A stretch of DNA of 64,000 nucleotides from Streptomyces kronopolitis (GCF_014646275.1 NZ_BMND01000002.1:62001-126000); one strand, 5' to 3'. Counted from the first letter of the stretch, positions 43,223 through 52,560 are shown. Made by a program: numbers and translations. Notes: a model not told the origin generated them from the sequence alone.

Positions 43223-43263
43223 GGTGCCGTCGCCCGGGTGTCGTCGCCCGGTGTCGTCGCCGG
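43223..43263. repeat. three copies of a 14-bp tandem repeat
   Basis: Units GGTGCCGTCGCCCG, GGTGTCGTCGCCCG and a 13-base GTGTCGTCGCCGG follow one another. They lie between the GH18 gene and the quinone oxidoreductase gene, 108 bases before the latter's start. Confidence 0.65.
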
Positions 43264-43370
43264 GTGGCGGAGACTGTTCCCTCGGGGATACCGACCGCTT
43301 AGTATGCCACTGGCGAGGGGGTCGGTGTGCCCTTCGCCCCACCGCGTATCCAAGTCTGTGGAGGCACCAG

Positions 43371-44369
43371 GTGAAGGCATGGCGCGTACACGCGAACGGC
43401 GAGCCGCGTGAAGTGATGCGGCTGGAGGAGGTGCCGGATCCGCAGCCGGGCCCCGGACAGCTGCTGCTGCGGGTGCGGGCCGCCAACATCAACTTCCCGG
43501 ACGCGCTGCTGTGCCGCGGGCTCTACCAGGTGCGGCCGCCGCTGCCGTTCACCCCGGGTGTGGAGGTCTGCGGCGAGGTCCTCGCCGTGGGGGAGGGCGC
43601 CGCCGGTGACCTCGGCGCGCGGGTGCTCGCCCAGCCGCCGCTGCCCGACGGGGGACTGGCCGAACTTGCCGTCGTCGACGCCGCGACCGTCCGGCCCGCC
43701 CCCGAGGCCCTGGACGACGCCGAGGCCGCGGCGCTGCACGTCGGCTACCAGACCGGCTGGTTCGCCCTGCACCGCCGGGCCCGTCTCCAGCCGGGCGAGA
43801 CGCTGCTGGTGCACGCCGCCGCGGGCGGCGTCGGCAGCGCGGCCGTCCAGCTCGGCAAGGCCGCCGGCGCGCGGGTCATCGGCGTGGTGGGCGGAGCGGA
43901 GAAGGCCCGGGTCGCCCAAGAGCTCGGCTGCGACCTCGTGCTCGACCGGCGCCGCGACGACCTCGTGGCCGCCGTCAAGGAAGCCACCGGAGGCCGCGGC
44001 GCCGACGTCGTCTACGACCCGGTGGGCGGCGAGGCCTACGCCAAGTCCGTCAAGTGCATCGCGTTCGAGGGCCGGATCGTGGTCGTCGGCTTCGCCGGCG
44101 GCGCCATCCCCACCCCGGCCCTCAACCATGCCCTGGTGAAGAACTACGCGATCCTGGGCCTGCATTGGGGCCTGTACCAGACCAAGGAACCGGCCGCGAT
44201 CGACGCCTGCCACGAGGAGCTGACCAAGCTCGCCGCGCAGGGCACCGTCAGGCCGCTCATCGGCGGGCGGGTCCCGCTCGCCGCGGCCGCCGACGCCGTC
44301 CAGCGGGTCGCCGACGGGACATCCGTCGGCCGGCTCGTGGTGCTCCCCGGAGCGGAGGAGGCACGATGA
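43371..44369 (+). CDS. NADPH:quinone oxidoreductase-like MDR enzyme
   Basis: A 332-residue zinc-independent medium-chain dehydrogenase/reductase of the quinone oxidoreductase/enoyl reductase type. 'ANINFPDALLCRGLY' near residue 42 and the NADPH-binding 'HAAAGGVGSAAVQLGKAAGA' near 147 are characteristic. Zinc-binding Cys/His residues are missing, as expected. GTG at 43371 follows GGAGGCACCAG. It overlaps the next gene by ATGA, so it is the first gene of a three-gene operon with two acyl-CoA dehydrogenases and may reduce an enoyl intermediate. Confidence 0.9.
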   Translation: MKAWRVHANGEPREVMRLEEVPDPQPGPGQLLLRVRAANINFPDALLCRGLYQVRPPLPFTPGVEVCGEVLAVGEGAAGDLGARVLAQPPLPDGGLAELAVVDAATVRPAPEALDDAEAAALHVGYQTGWFALHRRARLQPGETLLVHAAAGGVGSAAVQLGKAAGARVIGVVGGAEKARVAQELGCDLVLDRRRDDLVAAVKEATGGRGADVVYDPVGGEAYAKSVKCIAFEGRIVVVGFAGGAIPTPALNHALVKNYAILGLHWGLYQTKEPAAIDACHEELTKLAAQGTVRPLIGGRVPLAAAADAVQRVADGTSVGRLVVLPGAEEAR

Positions 44370-45613
44370 CCGACGCCGCTGACCTGCGGCGGCGCACCGC
44401 CGCCCTGCTCGCCGCGCACCCGCCGGCCGGCACCGACCGACTGGACTTCCTGCGCGCCCGCTTCGACGCCGGACTCGCCTGGGTCCACTTCCCCGAGGGC
44501 CTCGGCGGACTCAGCGCGCCGCGCTCCCTGCAGTCCGTCGTGGACGCCGAACTCACCGCCGCCGGCGCCCCCGACAACGACCCGGGACGGATCGGCATCG
44601 GCCTCGGCATGGCCGCGCCGACCATCCTGCGCTTCGGCTCCGAGGAGCAGCGGCGGCGCTGGCTGCGCCCCCTGTGGACCGGCGAGGAGGTGTGGTGCCA
44701 GCTGTTCAGCGAGCCCGGCGCCGGCTCCGACCTCGCGGCGCTGGCGACCCGCGCGGTGCGCGACGAGCAGCACGCCTCCCACCCGGGTGAGGCCGGGGGA
44801 GACTGGATCGTGGACGGCCAGAAGGTCTGGACGTCCAGCGCGCATCTGGCCCGCTGGGCCATCCTGATCGCCCGCACCGACCCGGCGGTCCCCAAGCACC
44901 GCGGCATCAGCTACTTCGTGTGCGACATGACCGACGCCGGCGTCGAGGTGCGGCCGCTGCGGCAGATCACCGGCGAGGCCGAGTTCAACGAGGTCTTCCT
45001 CACCGGCGTCCGGATCCCCGACGCCCACCGCCTCGGCGAGGTCGGCGAGGGCTGGAAGGTCGCGCAGACCACGCTGATGAACGAGCGCGTCGCCATCGGC
45101 GGCGCCCGCATCCCCCGCGAGGGCGGCATGATCGGCGTCGCCGCCGAGGACTGGCGCGCCCGCCCCGAACTGCGCACCCACGACCTGCACCAGCGGCTGC
45201 TGACCCTGTGGGTCGAGGCCGAGGTCGCCCGGCTGACCGGCGAACGGCTGCGTCAGCAGATGTCCCCCACAGCCGGTTCCGGCCGGGCGGGAGCCGCCCC
45301 CGCGCCCCAGCCCGGCCCCGAGGGCAGCGGGATGAAGCTGGCGTTCGCCCGGCTCGCCCAGCAGATCAGCGGCTGGGAGGTGGAGTTCCTCGCCGAGGAC
45401 GGGCTGGCCTACGACGACTGGACGATGCGCCGGCCCGACGGCGTCGACTTCACCGGCCGCGAGGCCGGCTACCGCTACCTCCGCGCCAAGGGGAACTCCA
45501 TCGAAGGAGGCACCTCGGAAGTGCTGCTCAACATCGTCGCCGAACGCGTGCTGGGGCTGCCGCCCGAGCCGCGCACCGACAAGGACGTCGCGTGGAAGGA
45601 CCTGCCCCGATGA
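44366..45613 (+). CDS. acyl-CoA dehydrogenase, subunit 1
   Basis: A 415-residue flavoprotein. 'WCQLFSEPGAGSDLA' is the flavin-contacting motif, 'GQKVWTSSAHLARW' and 'NSIEGGTSEVLLNIVAERVLGLP' are the conserved mid and C-terminal segments. It starts at ATG overlapping the quinone reductase stop and overlaps the next acyl-CoA dehydrogenase. Paired, non-identical acyl-CoA dehydrogenases of actinobacteria often form alpha2beta2 heterotetramers acting on bulky acyl-CoAs such as sterol or polycyclic side chains. Confidence 0.92.
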   Translation: MTDAADLRRRTAALLAAHPPAGTDRLDFLRARFDAGLAWVHFPEGLGGLSAPRSLQSVVDAELTAAGAPDNDPGRIGIGLGMAAPTILRFGSEEQRRRWLRPLWTGEEVWCQLFSEPGAGSDLAALATRAVRDEQHASHPGEAGGDWIVDGQKVWTSSAHLARWAILIARTDPAVPKHRGISYFVCDMTDAGVEVRPLRQITGEAEFNEVFLTGVRIPDAHRLGEVGEGWKVAQTTLMNERVAIGGARIPREGGMIGVAAEDWRARPELRTHDLHQRLLTLWVEAEVARLTGERLRQQMSPTAGSGRAGAAPAPQPGPEGSGMKLAFARLAQQISGWEVEFLAEDGLAYDDWTMRRPDGVDFTGREAGYRYLRAKGNSIEGGTSEVLLNIVAERVLGLPPEPRTDKDVAWKDLPR

Positions 45614-46767
45614 CCGACGCGACACCGCGCCCCGGCGCCCCGGCGCCCGACCCGGACCTGCTGTACTCCGAGGACGAGGAGGCGCTGCGCGCCGCCGTCC
45701 GCTCGCTGCTCGCCGACCGCTGCGCCCCGGCCACCGTGCTGGCCGGCCTGGAGTCCGGCTCCGCCCACGACACCGGCCTGTGGCGGGCGCTGGCCACCGA
45801 CATCGGCACCGCGGGACTGCTGGTCCCCGAGAAGCTCGGCGGACACGGCGCGAGCGCCCGCGAGGCCGCCGTGGTCCTGGAGGAGCTGGGCCGCTCGGTG
45901 GCGCCCGTGCCCTATCTGACCAGCGCCGTGATCGCGGTGACCGCACTGCTCGGCTGCGGCGACGGCGCAGAGGTCACGGGGCCGCTCGCCGCGCTCGCCG
46001 CCGGCCGCACCATCGGCGTGCTGGCCCTCCCGCTGCCCACCGCTCCCGGCGCCCCGCCGGACCTCGCCGTACGGGCCGCGGCCGACGGCACCCTCACCGG
46101 CCGGGTCACCTCGGTTGCCGACGCCGCCTCGGCCGAGCTGCTGCTGGTCCCCGCCGAGGGCCCCGACGGGCCGGCGCTGTACGCGGTCGCGGCCGCGGCG
46201 GAGGGCGTGCGCACCGAGACCGTCACCCCGCTCGACCTCACCCGCCCCCTCGGCCATCTCGCCTTCGACGGCGCCCGCGGCCGACTGCTGGCCACCGGGG
46301 ACCGGGCCCGGGCCGCCGTGGAGCGCGCCCTGCTCACCGGCGCCGGGCTGCTCGCCTCGGAACAGCTGGGCGTGGCCGAGTGGTGCCTGGCTGAGACCGT
46401 GCGCCACACCGCGGGGCGCACCCAGTTCGGCCGTCCCGTCGGCTCGTTCCAGGCGCTCAAGCACCGGATGGCCGCGCTCTGGCTGGAGGTCGCCTCGGCC
46501 CGTGCCGCCGCCCGCTACGCCGCCGACGCGCTGGCCGCCGACAGCCCCGACGCCCCGGTGGCGGTGGCCGTCGCCCAGGCGTACTGCGGGCCGGTGACGG
46601 TGCGCGCCGCCGAGGAGTGCGTCCAGCTGCACGGCGGCCTCGGCATGACCTGGGAGCACCCGGCCCATCTGTTCCTCAAGCGGGCCAAGAGCGATGAACT
46701 CGCCCTCGGCTCCCCGGGGCGGCACCGCAACGCCCTGGGCCCCCTGGTCGGCATCGACGCACCGTAG
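45610..46767 (+). CDS. acyl-CoA dehydrogenase, subunit 2
   Basis: A 385-residue acyl-CoA dehydrogenase fold protein. 'GTAGLLVPEKLGGHGAS' and the C-terminal 'RTQFGRPVGSFQALKHRMA' and 'CVQLHGGLGMTWEHPAHLFLKRAK' match the family, but the flavin-contacting middle motif of subunit 1 is less clear. That pattern fits the second subunit of a heteromeric enzyme. Translationally coupled to the preceding gene by ATGA. Confidence 0.9.
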   Translation: MTDATPRPGAPAPDPDLLYSEDEEALRAAVRSLLADRCAPATVLAGLESGSAHDTGLWRALATDIGTAGLLVPEKLGGHGASAREAAVVLEELGRSVAPVPYLTSAVIAVTALLGCGDGAEVTGPLAALAAGRTIGVLALPLPTAPGAPPDLAVRAAADGTLTGRVTSVADAASAELLLVPAEGPDGPALYAVAAAAEGVRTETVTPLDLTRPLGHLAFDGARGRLLATGDRARAAVERALLTGAGLLASEQLGVAEWCLAETVRHTAGRTQFGRPVGSFQALKHRMAALWLEVASARAAARYAADALAADSPDAPVAVAVAQAYCGPVTVRAAEECVQLHGGLGMTWEHPAHLFLKRAKSDELALGSPGRHRNALGPLVGIDAP

Positions 46768-46794
46768 GGCGGGCCCGGCCCCGCCCGGCGGCGG

Positions 46795-47337
46795 TCACGC
46801 GGTGACGGCGAAGGTCCGGCTGACACCGCGGACCGCGCCGTCGCCGGCGGTGGCCACCTCCAGGAAGTACCGGGGGCCCGGCGGCACGTTGGGCAGCGTC
46901 ACCAGCGCCTCGCCGTGGCGCCCGGCACCGGCCCGGGGCGCCACCACGGACACCCGCTCCGCGGGGCCGTTGCCGTTGTCTGCCCACAGCCAGATGTCCA
47001 CCTGCTCACCCGTGGTGTTCGTCCACGCCACCGTGGTGCTGCCGTTCGCCTTGTAGTCGACGCCCGGCGCGGGGGCGGTCACCACGATCCGTCCCTTCGG
47101 GGGCGAGAAGTAGCGCCCGTCGTCGGCTTCGGCGGCGGGTGCGCCCAGGGCCGAGGTGGCGGCCCGTGCGGCCGAGCCCGCATGCCCGGACACCGCCGCC
47201 ACCGCACCGTCCTCCCGCGGCCGGCTCTTCACGGCCTCGGGGTGCGACGGCGCCAGCGAGATCACCAGCATGCATCCGACGGCGGTGGTGGCGACGGCGA
47301 CGGCCAGATTGGTGGCCATCGAGGTGGCCCTGCACAT
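46795..47337 (-). CDS. exported protein with an immunoglobulin-like domain
   Basis: A 180-residue protein with an N-terminal hydrophobic segment (about 8-30, 'LAVAVATTAVGCMLVISLA') that acts as signal or anchor; a Cys in it could be a lipidation site but the context is not a classic lipobox. The C-terminal 100 residues ('VTAPAPGVDYKANGSTTVAWTN', 'VDIWLWADN') resemble the Ser/Thr-rich GPI-anchored (Kre9/Knh1-like) Ig-fold domain found in bacterial wall proteins. Start could be the second Met (47319). Confidence 0.68.
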   Translation of the reverse strand: MCRATSMATNLAVAVATTAVGCMLVISLAPSHPEAVKSRPREDGAVAAVSGHAGSAARAATSALGAPAAEADDGRYFSPPKGRIVVTAPAPGVDYKANGSTTVAWTNTTGEQVDIWLWADNGNGPAERVSVVAPRAGAGRHGEALVTLPNVPPGPRYFLEVATAGDGAVRGVSRTFAVTA

Positions 47338-47540
47338 CGTCTCCTCGTTTCCTCGGGGGAGGGGCGAGCGGGTACATCCCCGGCACTTCGATCATCAAAA
47401 ACGACGCGCTGAGCGATCACCTGGATGGACATCCCCGGCGCGACAGGCTCGCCACCGTGCAGGAAAATCCCCCGATGTGAACGCTGCCGGCCGCTACATC
47501 GGCGATGTCGGGAAAGTTCGGTTCGGGTAGCGTCGAACAC

Positions 47541-48905
47541 ATGAAGACCGCAACTCGTCGTGCTCTGACCGGACCCGTTCTGCTGCTGGTGGCCCTGCTG
47601 CTGGCGGCGGCCGGGGCGATGGCACCGCAGGCCCGTGCCGCCGGGGGGCTCGACGACGCCGCGGCCGCCCTGAAGAAGGGCCCCGTCTACGTCGATCCGC
47701 GCGCCTCGGGCCAGCTCTCCGCCGCCCAGGCCGACAGCCTGGCCAAGAAGATCAAGGACGCGGACAAGCCGGTCTTCGTCGCCGTGCTGCCGCGCACCGC
47801 CGACTTCCCGCCGCAGACCCTGCTGAAGGACCTGCGCACCAAGGTCGGCATCAGCGGCGTCTACGCCGTCGCCCTCGGTGACGGCTTCAATGCCGGCGCC
47901 GACCCGCGGGTGATGTCGCACGCCTCCGTCCAGAACCTCGTCGGCTCGGTCAAGCGCTCGGGGTACCCGACGGTCAGCGCCCGGCTGAACAGCTTCGTCG
48001 ACTCCGCGGATCAGTCGGCGGGTGGGCAGGCCCCGTCCTCCTGGGGCGGCAGCGGCGGCTCCGGCCTCGGCACCGGCACCGCGATCGGGCTCGGGGTGCT
48101 GATCGTCGTCGGCGGTGGCGGCGCCTACGCCCTCGCCCGGCGCAGCCGCAAGCGGCGGGCCGAGGCCGAGCGGGCCGCGCTGGAGGACCTGCGGGTCGTC
48201 GTCGACGAGGACATCACGGCCTTCGGCGAGGAGCTGGACCGGCTCGACTTCCACCCCGCTGAGCCCGGCGCCGACGACGCGATGCGCGCGGACTACACCC
48301 GCGCCCTGGACTCGTACGAGGGCGCCAAGTCCGCGATGGCCGCGGCCCGGCACCCGGGCGAGGTGCAGGCCGTGACCCAGGCCCTGGAGGACGGCAGGTT
48401 CTCGCTGGCCACCCTCGCCGCGCGCCGGACCGGCGAGCCGCTGCCCGAGCGCCGACTGCCCTGCTTCTTCGACCCACGCCACGGCCCGTCCGTCGTCGAT
48501 GCCACCTGGGCACCGGCGGGCGGCGCCCAGCGCACCGTGCCGGTCTGCGCCGCCGACAAGAGCCGCCTGGACGACGGCCGCGAGCCGCTGGCCCGCACGG
48601 TCCGCACGGAGAGCGGCGACCGCCCCTACTGGGACGCGGGACCGGCCTACGGCCCCTGGGCCGGCGGCTACTTCGGCGGCGGTCTGCTGCCCGGACTCCT
48701 CGTGGGCACGCTGCTCGGCAACGTCATGATGTCCTCGGACGCCTACGGGGCCGACTTCGGCGGCGGCGTCGACGGCGGGGACTTCTCCGGATCCGACTTC
48801 GACCCGAACGGCTTCGGCGGCGGCTTCGGTGACGGGGGCGGGTTCGGCGACGGCGGTGGCTTCGGCGACGGTGGCGGCTTCGGCGGGGGAGACGGCGGCT
48901 TCTAG
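47541..48905 (+). CDS. TPM-like membrane protein with Gly-rich tail
   Basis: A 454-residue protein with a signal peptide (1-33), an extracellular N-terminal domain (about 35-150) resembling TPM/YgcG-type domains ('VYVDPRASGQLSAAQAD', 'FVAVLPRTADFPPQ'), a membrane helix near 175-195, a cytoplasmic helical region, a second hydrophobic patch ('GGGLLPGLLVGTLLGNVMM') and a tail of GFGDGGGFGD-type repeats. Similar proteins are common and uncharacterised in streptomycetes. It ends only 3 bases before the convergent NlpC/P60-like gene. Confidence 0.78.
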   Translation: MKTATRRALTGPVLLLVALLLAAAGAMAPQARAAGGLDDAAAALKKGPVYVDPRASGQLSAAQADSLAKKIKDADKPVFVAVLPRTADFPPQTLLKDLRTKVGISGVYAVALGDGFNAGADPRVMSHASVQNLVGSVKRSGYPTVSARLNSFVDSADQSAGGQAPSSWGGSGGSGLGTGTAIGLGVLIVVGGGGAYALARRSRKRRAEAERAALEDLRVVVDEDITAFGEELDRLDFHPAEPGADDAMRADYTRALDSYEGAKSAMAAARHPGEVQAVTQALEDGRFSLATLAARRTGEPLPERRLPCFFDPRHGPSVVDATWAPAGGAQRTVPVCAADKSRLDDGREPLARTVRTESGDRPYWDAGPAYGPWAGGYFGGGLLPGLLVGTLLGNVMMSSDAYGADFGGGVDGGDFSGSDFDPNGFGGGFGDGGGFGDGGGFGDGGGFGGGDGGF

Positions 48906-48908
48906 CGG

Positions 48909-49451
48909 TCAGCGGCCCGTCGTGCGCAGCACCCGCTTGGCGCCGAGGAACCGCCGGTAGCGCGGCCGCGCCGCGAAGTCGGCGAAGCGCCAGACGGCGG
49001 GCCGGCCCACCTCCCGGCACAGATGCAGCACCTGGTCGGGCCCCCAGAGGACGCCCACATGCGCGCCGTACCCCGGGGGCCGGCCGGCGACCGGGCCGCC
49101 GTCGAACAGCACCAGGTCCAGCGGTCGCGGACGGTCGGCCCGCCGGGTCGCGCGGTCGTCCGCCCAGAGCTCCGCGGAGCGGAACGGCGGTACCGGCAGC
49201 CCGAAGTGGCCGAGCACGGCATAGGCGTAGCGCTGGCAGTTGGCGCCGCCGGCCAGGTCGGCGAAGGCGCCGGGGGCGGGCGGGCCGGCGGCACCGGCGG
49301 TCCCCTCCGGGGTGTGTGACGGGCATTCAGGTGTCCCGGCTCCCGGATGGCGGGCACCCGAGTAGGTCACCTTGCGCAGCGCCTCCGGCAGCCGGGAGAG
49401 CGCTATCGCGCCGTCGGCGGCGGGGACTTGGCGGCGGGGCTCGTCGGTCAT
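48909..49451 (-). CDS. NlpC/P60-like cysteine hydrolase domain protein
   Basis: A 180-residue protein whose C-terminal part resembles NlpC/P60 (C40) or CHAP folds: the probable nucleophile Cys in 'GGANCQRYAYAVLGHFG' and His in 'PPGYGAHVGVLWGPD'. No signal peptide is seen, so it is probably cytoplasmic, unlike typical wall hydrolases. The start at 49451 has a poor ribosome binding site. Convergent with the TPM-like gene and divergent from the protease gene. Confidence 0.65.
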   Translation of the reverse strand: MTDEPRRQVPAADGAIALSRLPEALRKVTYSGARHPGAGTPECPSHTPEGTAGAAGPPAPGAFADLAGGANCQRYAYAVLGHFGLPVPPFRSAELWADDRATRRADRPRPLDLVLFDGGPVAGRPPGYGAHVGVLWGPDQVLHLCREVGRPAVWRFADFAARPRYRRFLGAKRVLRTTGR

Positions 49452-49554
49452 CCGGTCATGCTGCCCGGGGTCGCCCTCGTGCCGCACGTCGTGGTGTCGC
49501 GCAGGCTCGCTCCATCGGATCCGACGTGCACCCGACACCGCGAGGAGACCCCCG

Positions 49555-50784
49555 ATGGAACGCCGCTTTCGCCTGGCAGCCCTCTGGGGCGCGACCGTGG
49601 CCGCCGTCCTGGTGGCGGCCGGCCCGATCGGACCGGCACACGCCGGGCCCCGGCCCGACCCGTCGCCCCAGCCCGCGCCGCGCGGCATGCTCGACGCGAT
49701 GCGGCGCGACCTCGGGCTGTCGGCGGCGCAGGTGCGGACCCGGCTCGCGCAGGAGGCCGAAGCGCACCGCTCGGTGGCCGCCGTGCGCCGGGCGCTGAGC
49801 GCGCCGCCCGCCGGCATGTGGTTCGATCCCGCGACGGGGCGGCTCGTGGTCGCGGTCACCGGCGCCGCCGACGCGCGGAGGGTACGGGATGTCGGCGCGG
49901 TGGCCAGGACGGTGCCGCACAGCCGGGCCGCGCTCGGCGGGCTCGTCCGCCGGATCTCCCACCGGGCCGGCCACGGCGTGCCGGGCGTCACCGGGTGGGG
50001 GGTGGACGAGCGCGCCAACGGAGTCGTGCTCCGGGTCGCGCGCACCCGGCGCGGCCCGCGGACCGACGCCTTCGAGCGGACCGTCCGCGGCCTCGGTGCG
50101 CGGACGAGGATCCCGGTCACCGTCGAGCGCAGCGACCAGACGCCGCGCCAGCAGGGCGGCTCGGTGGTGGGCGGCGAGCGCTGGATGCCCGGCAGCGAGG
50201 GCATCTGCTCCATCGGCTTCTCGGTGACCGGGCCGGGCGACTTCCAGGGCTTTCTGACGGCCGGCCACTGCACCCTCACCCCCGACCAGGCCGCCTACGG
50301 CAAGGACGGCAGCCTCCTGGGGATGTCCAACCAGGGCGGCGGGCACAGCGTCAACGGGCGCGAGGGCGACTTCGGGCTGGTCGGGGTCGACGGGCCGGGC
50401 TGGACCGTGAGCGCGAACGTGGCGGGCCAGGGCGGTACGCCGGTCGCCGTCACCGGCTACCAGGAGGGGCTGGTCGGGATGTCGATGTGCCGCTCCGGGC
50501 AGAGCAGCGGCTGGCACTGCGGGCAGATCACCCGGGTCGACCAGACCGTGGACTACGGCAACACGGTCATCGAGGGCCTGTCGTTCACCAACGCCTGCTC
50601 GGCGCCCGGCGATTCGGGCGGTTCGTACGTCACCCAGCCCAGCGCCCCGATGGCGCTCGGCGTCCACTCCGGAGGCGGCCCCGCCACCTGCGGCAACTTC
50701 GGCGGCCCCACCCTCACCATCTTCCAGCCCATCGGCGAGGCCCTCACCAAGTGGAACCTCCGCCTGAAAACGGGCAGCCCCTGA
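49555..50784 (+). CDS. secreted streptogrisin-type S1 serine protease with prodomain
   Basis: A 409-residue preproenzyme: signal peptide (1-32), an alpha-lytic-protease-like prodomain (about 40-195, a foldase for the mature enzyme) and a chymotrypsin-like domain from about 210. Triad: His238 (TAGHC), Asp272 (EGDFGLV) and Ser354 (APGDSGGS). Cysteines at 'GICSIG/GHC', 'SMCRSG/WHCGQ' and 'NACSAPG/ATCGNF' fit the usual disulfides. GAGGAG precedes the ATG. Confidence 0.93.
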   Translation: MERRFRLAALWGATVAAVLVAAGPIGPAHAGPRPDPSPQPAPRGMLDAMRRDLGLSAAQVRTRLAQEAEAHRSVAAVRRALSAPPAGMWFDPATGRLVVAVTGAADARRVRDVGAVARTVPHSRAALGGLVRRISHRAGHGVPGVTGWGVDERANGVVLRVARTRRGPRTDAFERTVRGLGARTRIPVTVERSDQTPRQQGGSVVGGERWMPGSEGICSIGFSVTGPGDFQGFLTAGHCTLTPDQAAYGKDGSLLGMSNQGGGHSVNGREGDFGLVGVDGPGWTVSANVAGQGGTPVAVTGYQEGLVGMSMCRSGQSSGWHCGQITRVDQTVDYGNTVIEGLSFTNACSAPGDSGGSYVTQPSAPMALGVHSGGGPATCGNFGGPTLTIFQPIGEALTKWNLRLKTGSP

Positions 50785-51001
50785 CGGGCGCGGCTGGGCT
50801 CGGTTCGGCTCGTACGGGCCCGGCCGCCGGTGCCTCGTGGAAGACCGGGTCGTATCGGTTCTTGCGCGCCTCAAGAACACCACAAGGGCGTGCCGGATCT
50901 GAGCACTTCGTCCCGCTCTCCGGATGATCGTCGACATGGTGGTCGGCTCGGCCTAGGGTCGGCTCTCGGTCAGGGGACAACCTTCGGCGAGCGGAGCGAT
51001 C

Positions 51002-51475
51002 GTGGCGGATGTGGCGGGTACGGCGGCGGGCACTGCCGATGAGGGGGCGGAGCCGTTCGCCGTGGGCATTACGGTGCGTGGCTATGAGACGGACACTCAG
51101 GGGCATCTCAACCAGAGTGTGTATCTCCAGTACGCCGAGCACGCCCGCTGGTCGCTGCTGCAGGCGAGCGGGATCCGGCAGAGCACCATGGTGGACCGGC
51201 GCATCGGCCCGGTGACCATCGAGACCACCATCCGCTACCGGCGGGAGCTGCGGGCCGGGGACGAGACCGAGGTGAGCTGCGCGTTCGTCTGGGGCGAGGG
51301 CAAGACGTTCCGGATCGAGCAGACCGTGCGCACGGCGGACGGGGTGGTGGCCGCTGAGGTGAGCGCCGTCTGCGGACTGCTCGATCTGACCACGCGCAAG
51401 CTGCTGGCCGACCCGCGGGCGGCCTTCCGTGAACTGGCCGACGACCCCTCGCTGCTGGGGCTCCCGGCGGAGTGA
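51002..51475 (+). CDS. acyl-CoA thioesterase (4HBT hot-dog fold)
   Basis: A 157-residue hot-dog-fold thioesterase with 'ITVRGYETDTQGHLNQSVYLQYAEHARW', where the Asp in 'YETDTQGHLN' is the usual catalytic acid. It would release a short or medium acyl group from CoA (or ACP). GTG start at 51002. It lies 66 bases before a LysR gene and upstream of the CoA-transferase operon, so it may belong to the same pathway, although a terminator after the LysR gene separates the transcripts. Confidence 0.87.
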   Translation: MADVAGTAAGTADEGAEPFAVGITVRGYETDTQGHLNQSVYLQYAEHARWSLLQASGIRQSTMVDRRIGPVTIETTIRYRRELRAGDETEVSCAFVWGEGKTFRIEQTVRTADGVVAAEVSAVCGLLDLTTRKLLADPRAAFRELADDPSLLGLPAE

Positions 51476-51541
51476 CGGGCGTGCCGTGCGCGGCGCGCCC
51501 GGGCCGTGGGGCGCGCCGGCCGGCGCGGGTAGTGTGGGCGC

Positions 51542-52453
51542 GTGGACATGCTGCACCTGCGCTACTTCGTGGCGGTGGCCGAAGAGCTGAATTTCTCCCA
51601 GGCGGCACGCAGGTTGCACATGGCGGCCTCGCCTCTGAGCCAGCGGATCAAGGATCTGGAACGCGAGCTGGACCAGACGCTCTTCGACCGCACCACGCAT
51701 CATGTCGAACTGACCCCGGCCGGCGCCGCGTTGCTGCCTATGGCGCGCGAGGTGCTCGAACGCGTCCATGCCATACCCTGGCGGCTGCGGGAGGCTGTTA
51801 GTCCGCAGCGCGCCACCCTGCTCATCGGCATGCCGTCCGGGGTGCATCCCGCGCTCCGCGGCCGGGTCCGGGAGCTGGCGGAGGCCTGCCGGGAGACCTG
51901 CGAACTCAAGCGCTGGCCCGGCCGCTCCGGTGGTCTGGCCGAGGCGGTCCGGGACGGACGGCTGGCTCTGGCGCTGGTCCGGCTGCCGGTCGCCGGTGCC
52001 GGGCTCGGCCTCATCGAGGTCATGCGCGAACGGCTCGGGGCGGCCGTGCCCGCCGACCGGTTCGAGGGCCGGGAGTCGGTCACCCTGGACGAACTGAAGC
52101 AGTTCCCCTGTGTGACCATCGCGTCCGAGGCCCTGCCCGCGTATTTCGACGAAATCGATACCCGGCTGCATTCCGCGGGTCTGAAGAAGAGAATTCGCCT
52201 CAACAGTTCCGATTACGCGGGGACTTCGGAACTGGTTTCCGGGGGAATCGCCTTCACGATGACGATGCTGTCGCCGGACAGTCCGATGCATCGGCACCGG
52301 CTGGACAATGTCACCGTGCTGCCGGTGGTGGACTTCCGGGCCGAGTTGGCCACCGGGCTGCTCTACCGCAAGGACCGGGCGGAGCCGGGCGGCGACCTCG
52401 AAGCGCTCGTCGGCGCGTCGCGGCGCATCTTCGCCGAGGAGCTGTTCGCCTGA
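51542..52453 (+). CDS. LysR-family transcriptional regulator
   Basis: A 303-residue regulator with an N-terminal winged HTH ('MLHLRYFVAVAEELNFSQAARRLHMAASPLSQRIKDLE') and a C-terminal ligand-binding domain. It lies on the same strand, 182 bases upstream of the CoA transferase operon, and is the likely regulator of it. A patch at about 52140-52210 is AT-richer than the rest of the gene. GTG start at 51542. Confidence 0.93.
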   Translation: MDMLHLRYFVAVAEELNFSQAARRLHMAASPLSQRIKDLERELDQTLFDRTTHHVELTPAGAALLPMAREVLERVHAIPWRLREAVSPQRATLLIGMPSGVHPALRGRVRELAEACRETCELKRWPGRSGGLAEAVRDGRLALALVRLPVAGAGLGLIEVMRERLGAAVPADRFEGRESVTLDELKQFPCVTIASEALPAYFDEIDTRLHSAGLKKRIRLNSSDYAGTSELVSGGIAFTMTMLSPDSPMHRHRLDNVTVLPVVDFRAELATGLLYRKDRAEPGGDLEALVGASRRIFAEELFA

Positions 52454-52515
52454 GCCGGTGCGCGTCCGCACTTGCGCCCGCACCCGCACCGTCCGGACCC
52501 AGGGCTATGACCGCT

Positions 52516-52544
52516 AAGGGTATGACCGCTGTGGTCATGCCCTT
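52516..52544 (+). terminator. hairpin with T-rich tail after the LysR gene
   Basis: Twelve-base arms (52516-52527 and 52533-52544) pair with one G-T wobble around GCTGT and are followed by CTTCGTTTCTTG. This is one of the few hairpins here with a T-rich tail and probably ends the thioesterase-LysR transcript. Confidence 0.75.
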
Positions 52545-52560
52545 CTTCGTTTCTTGATCG

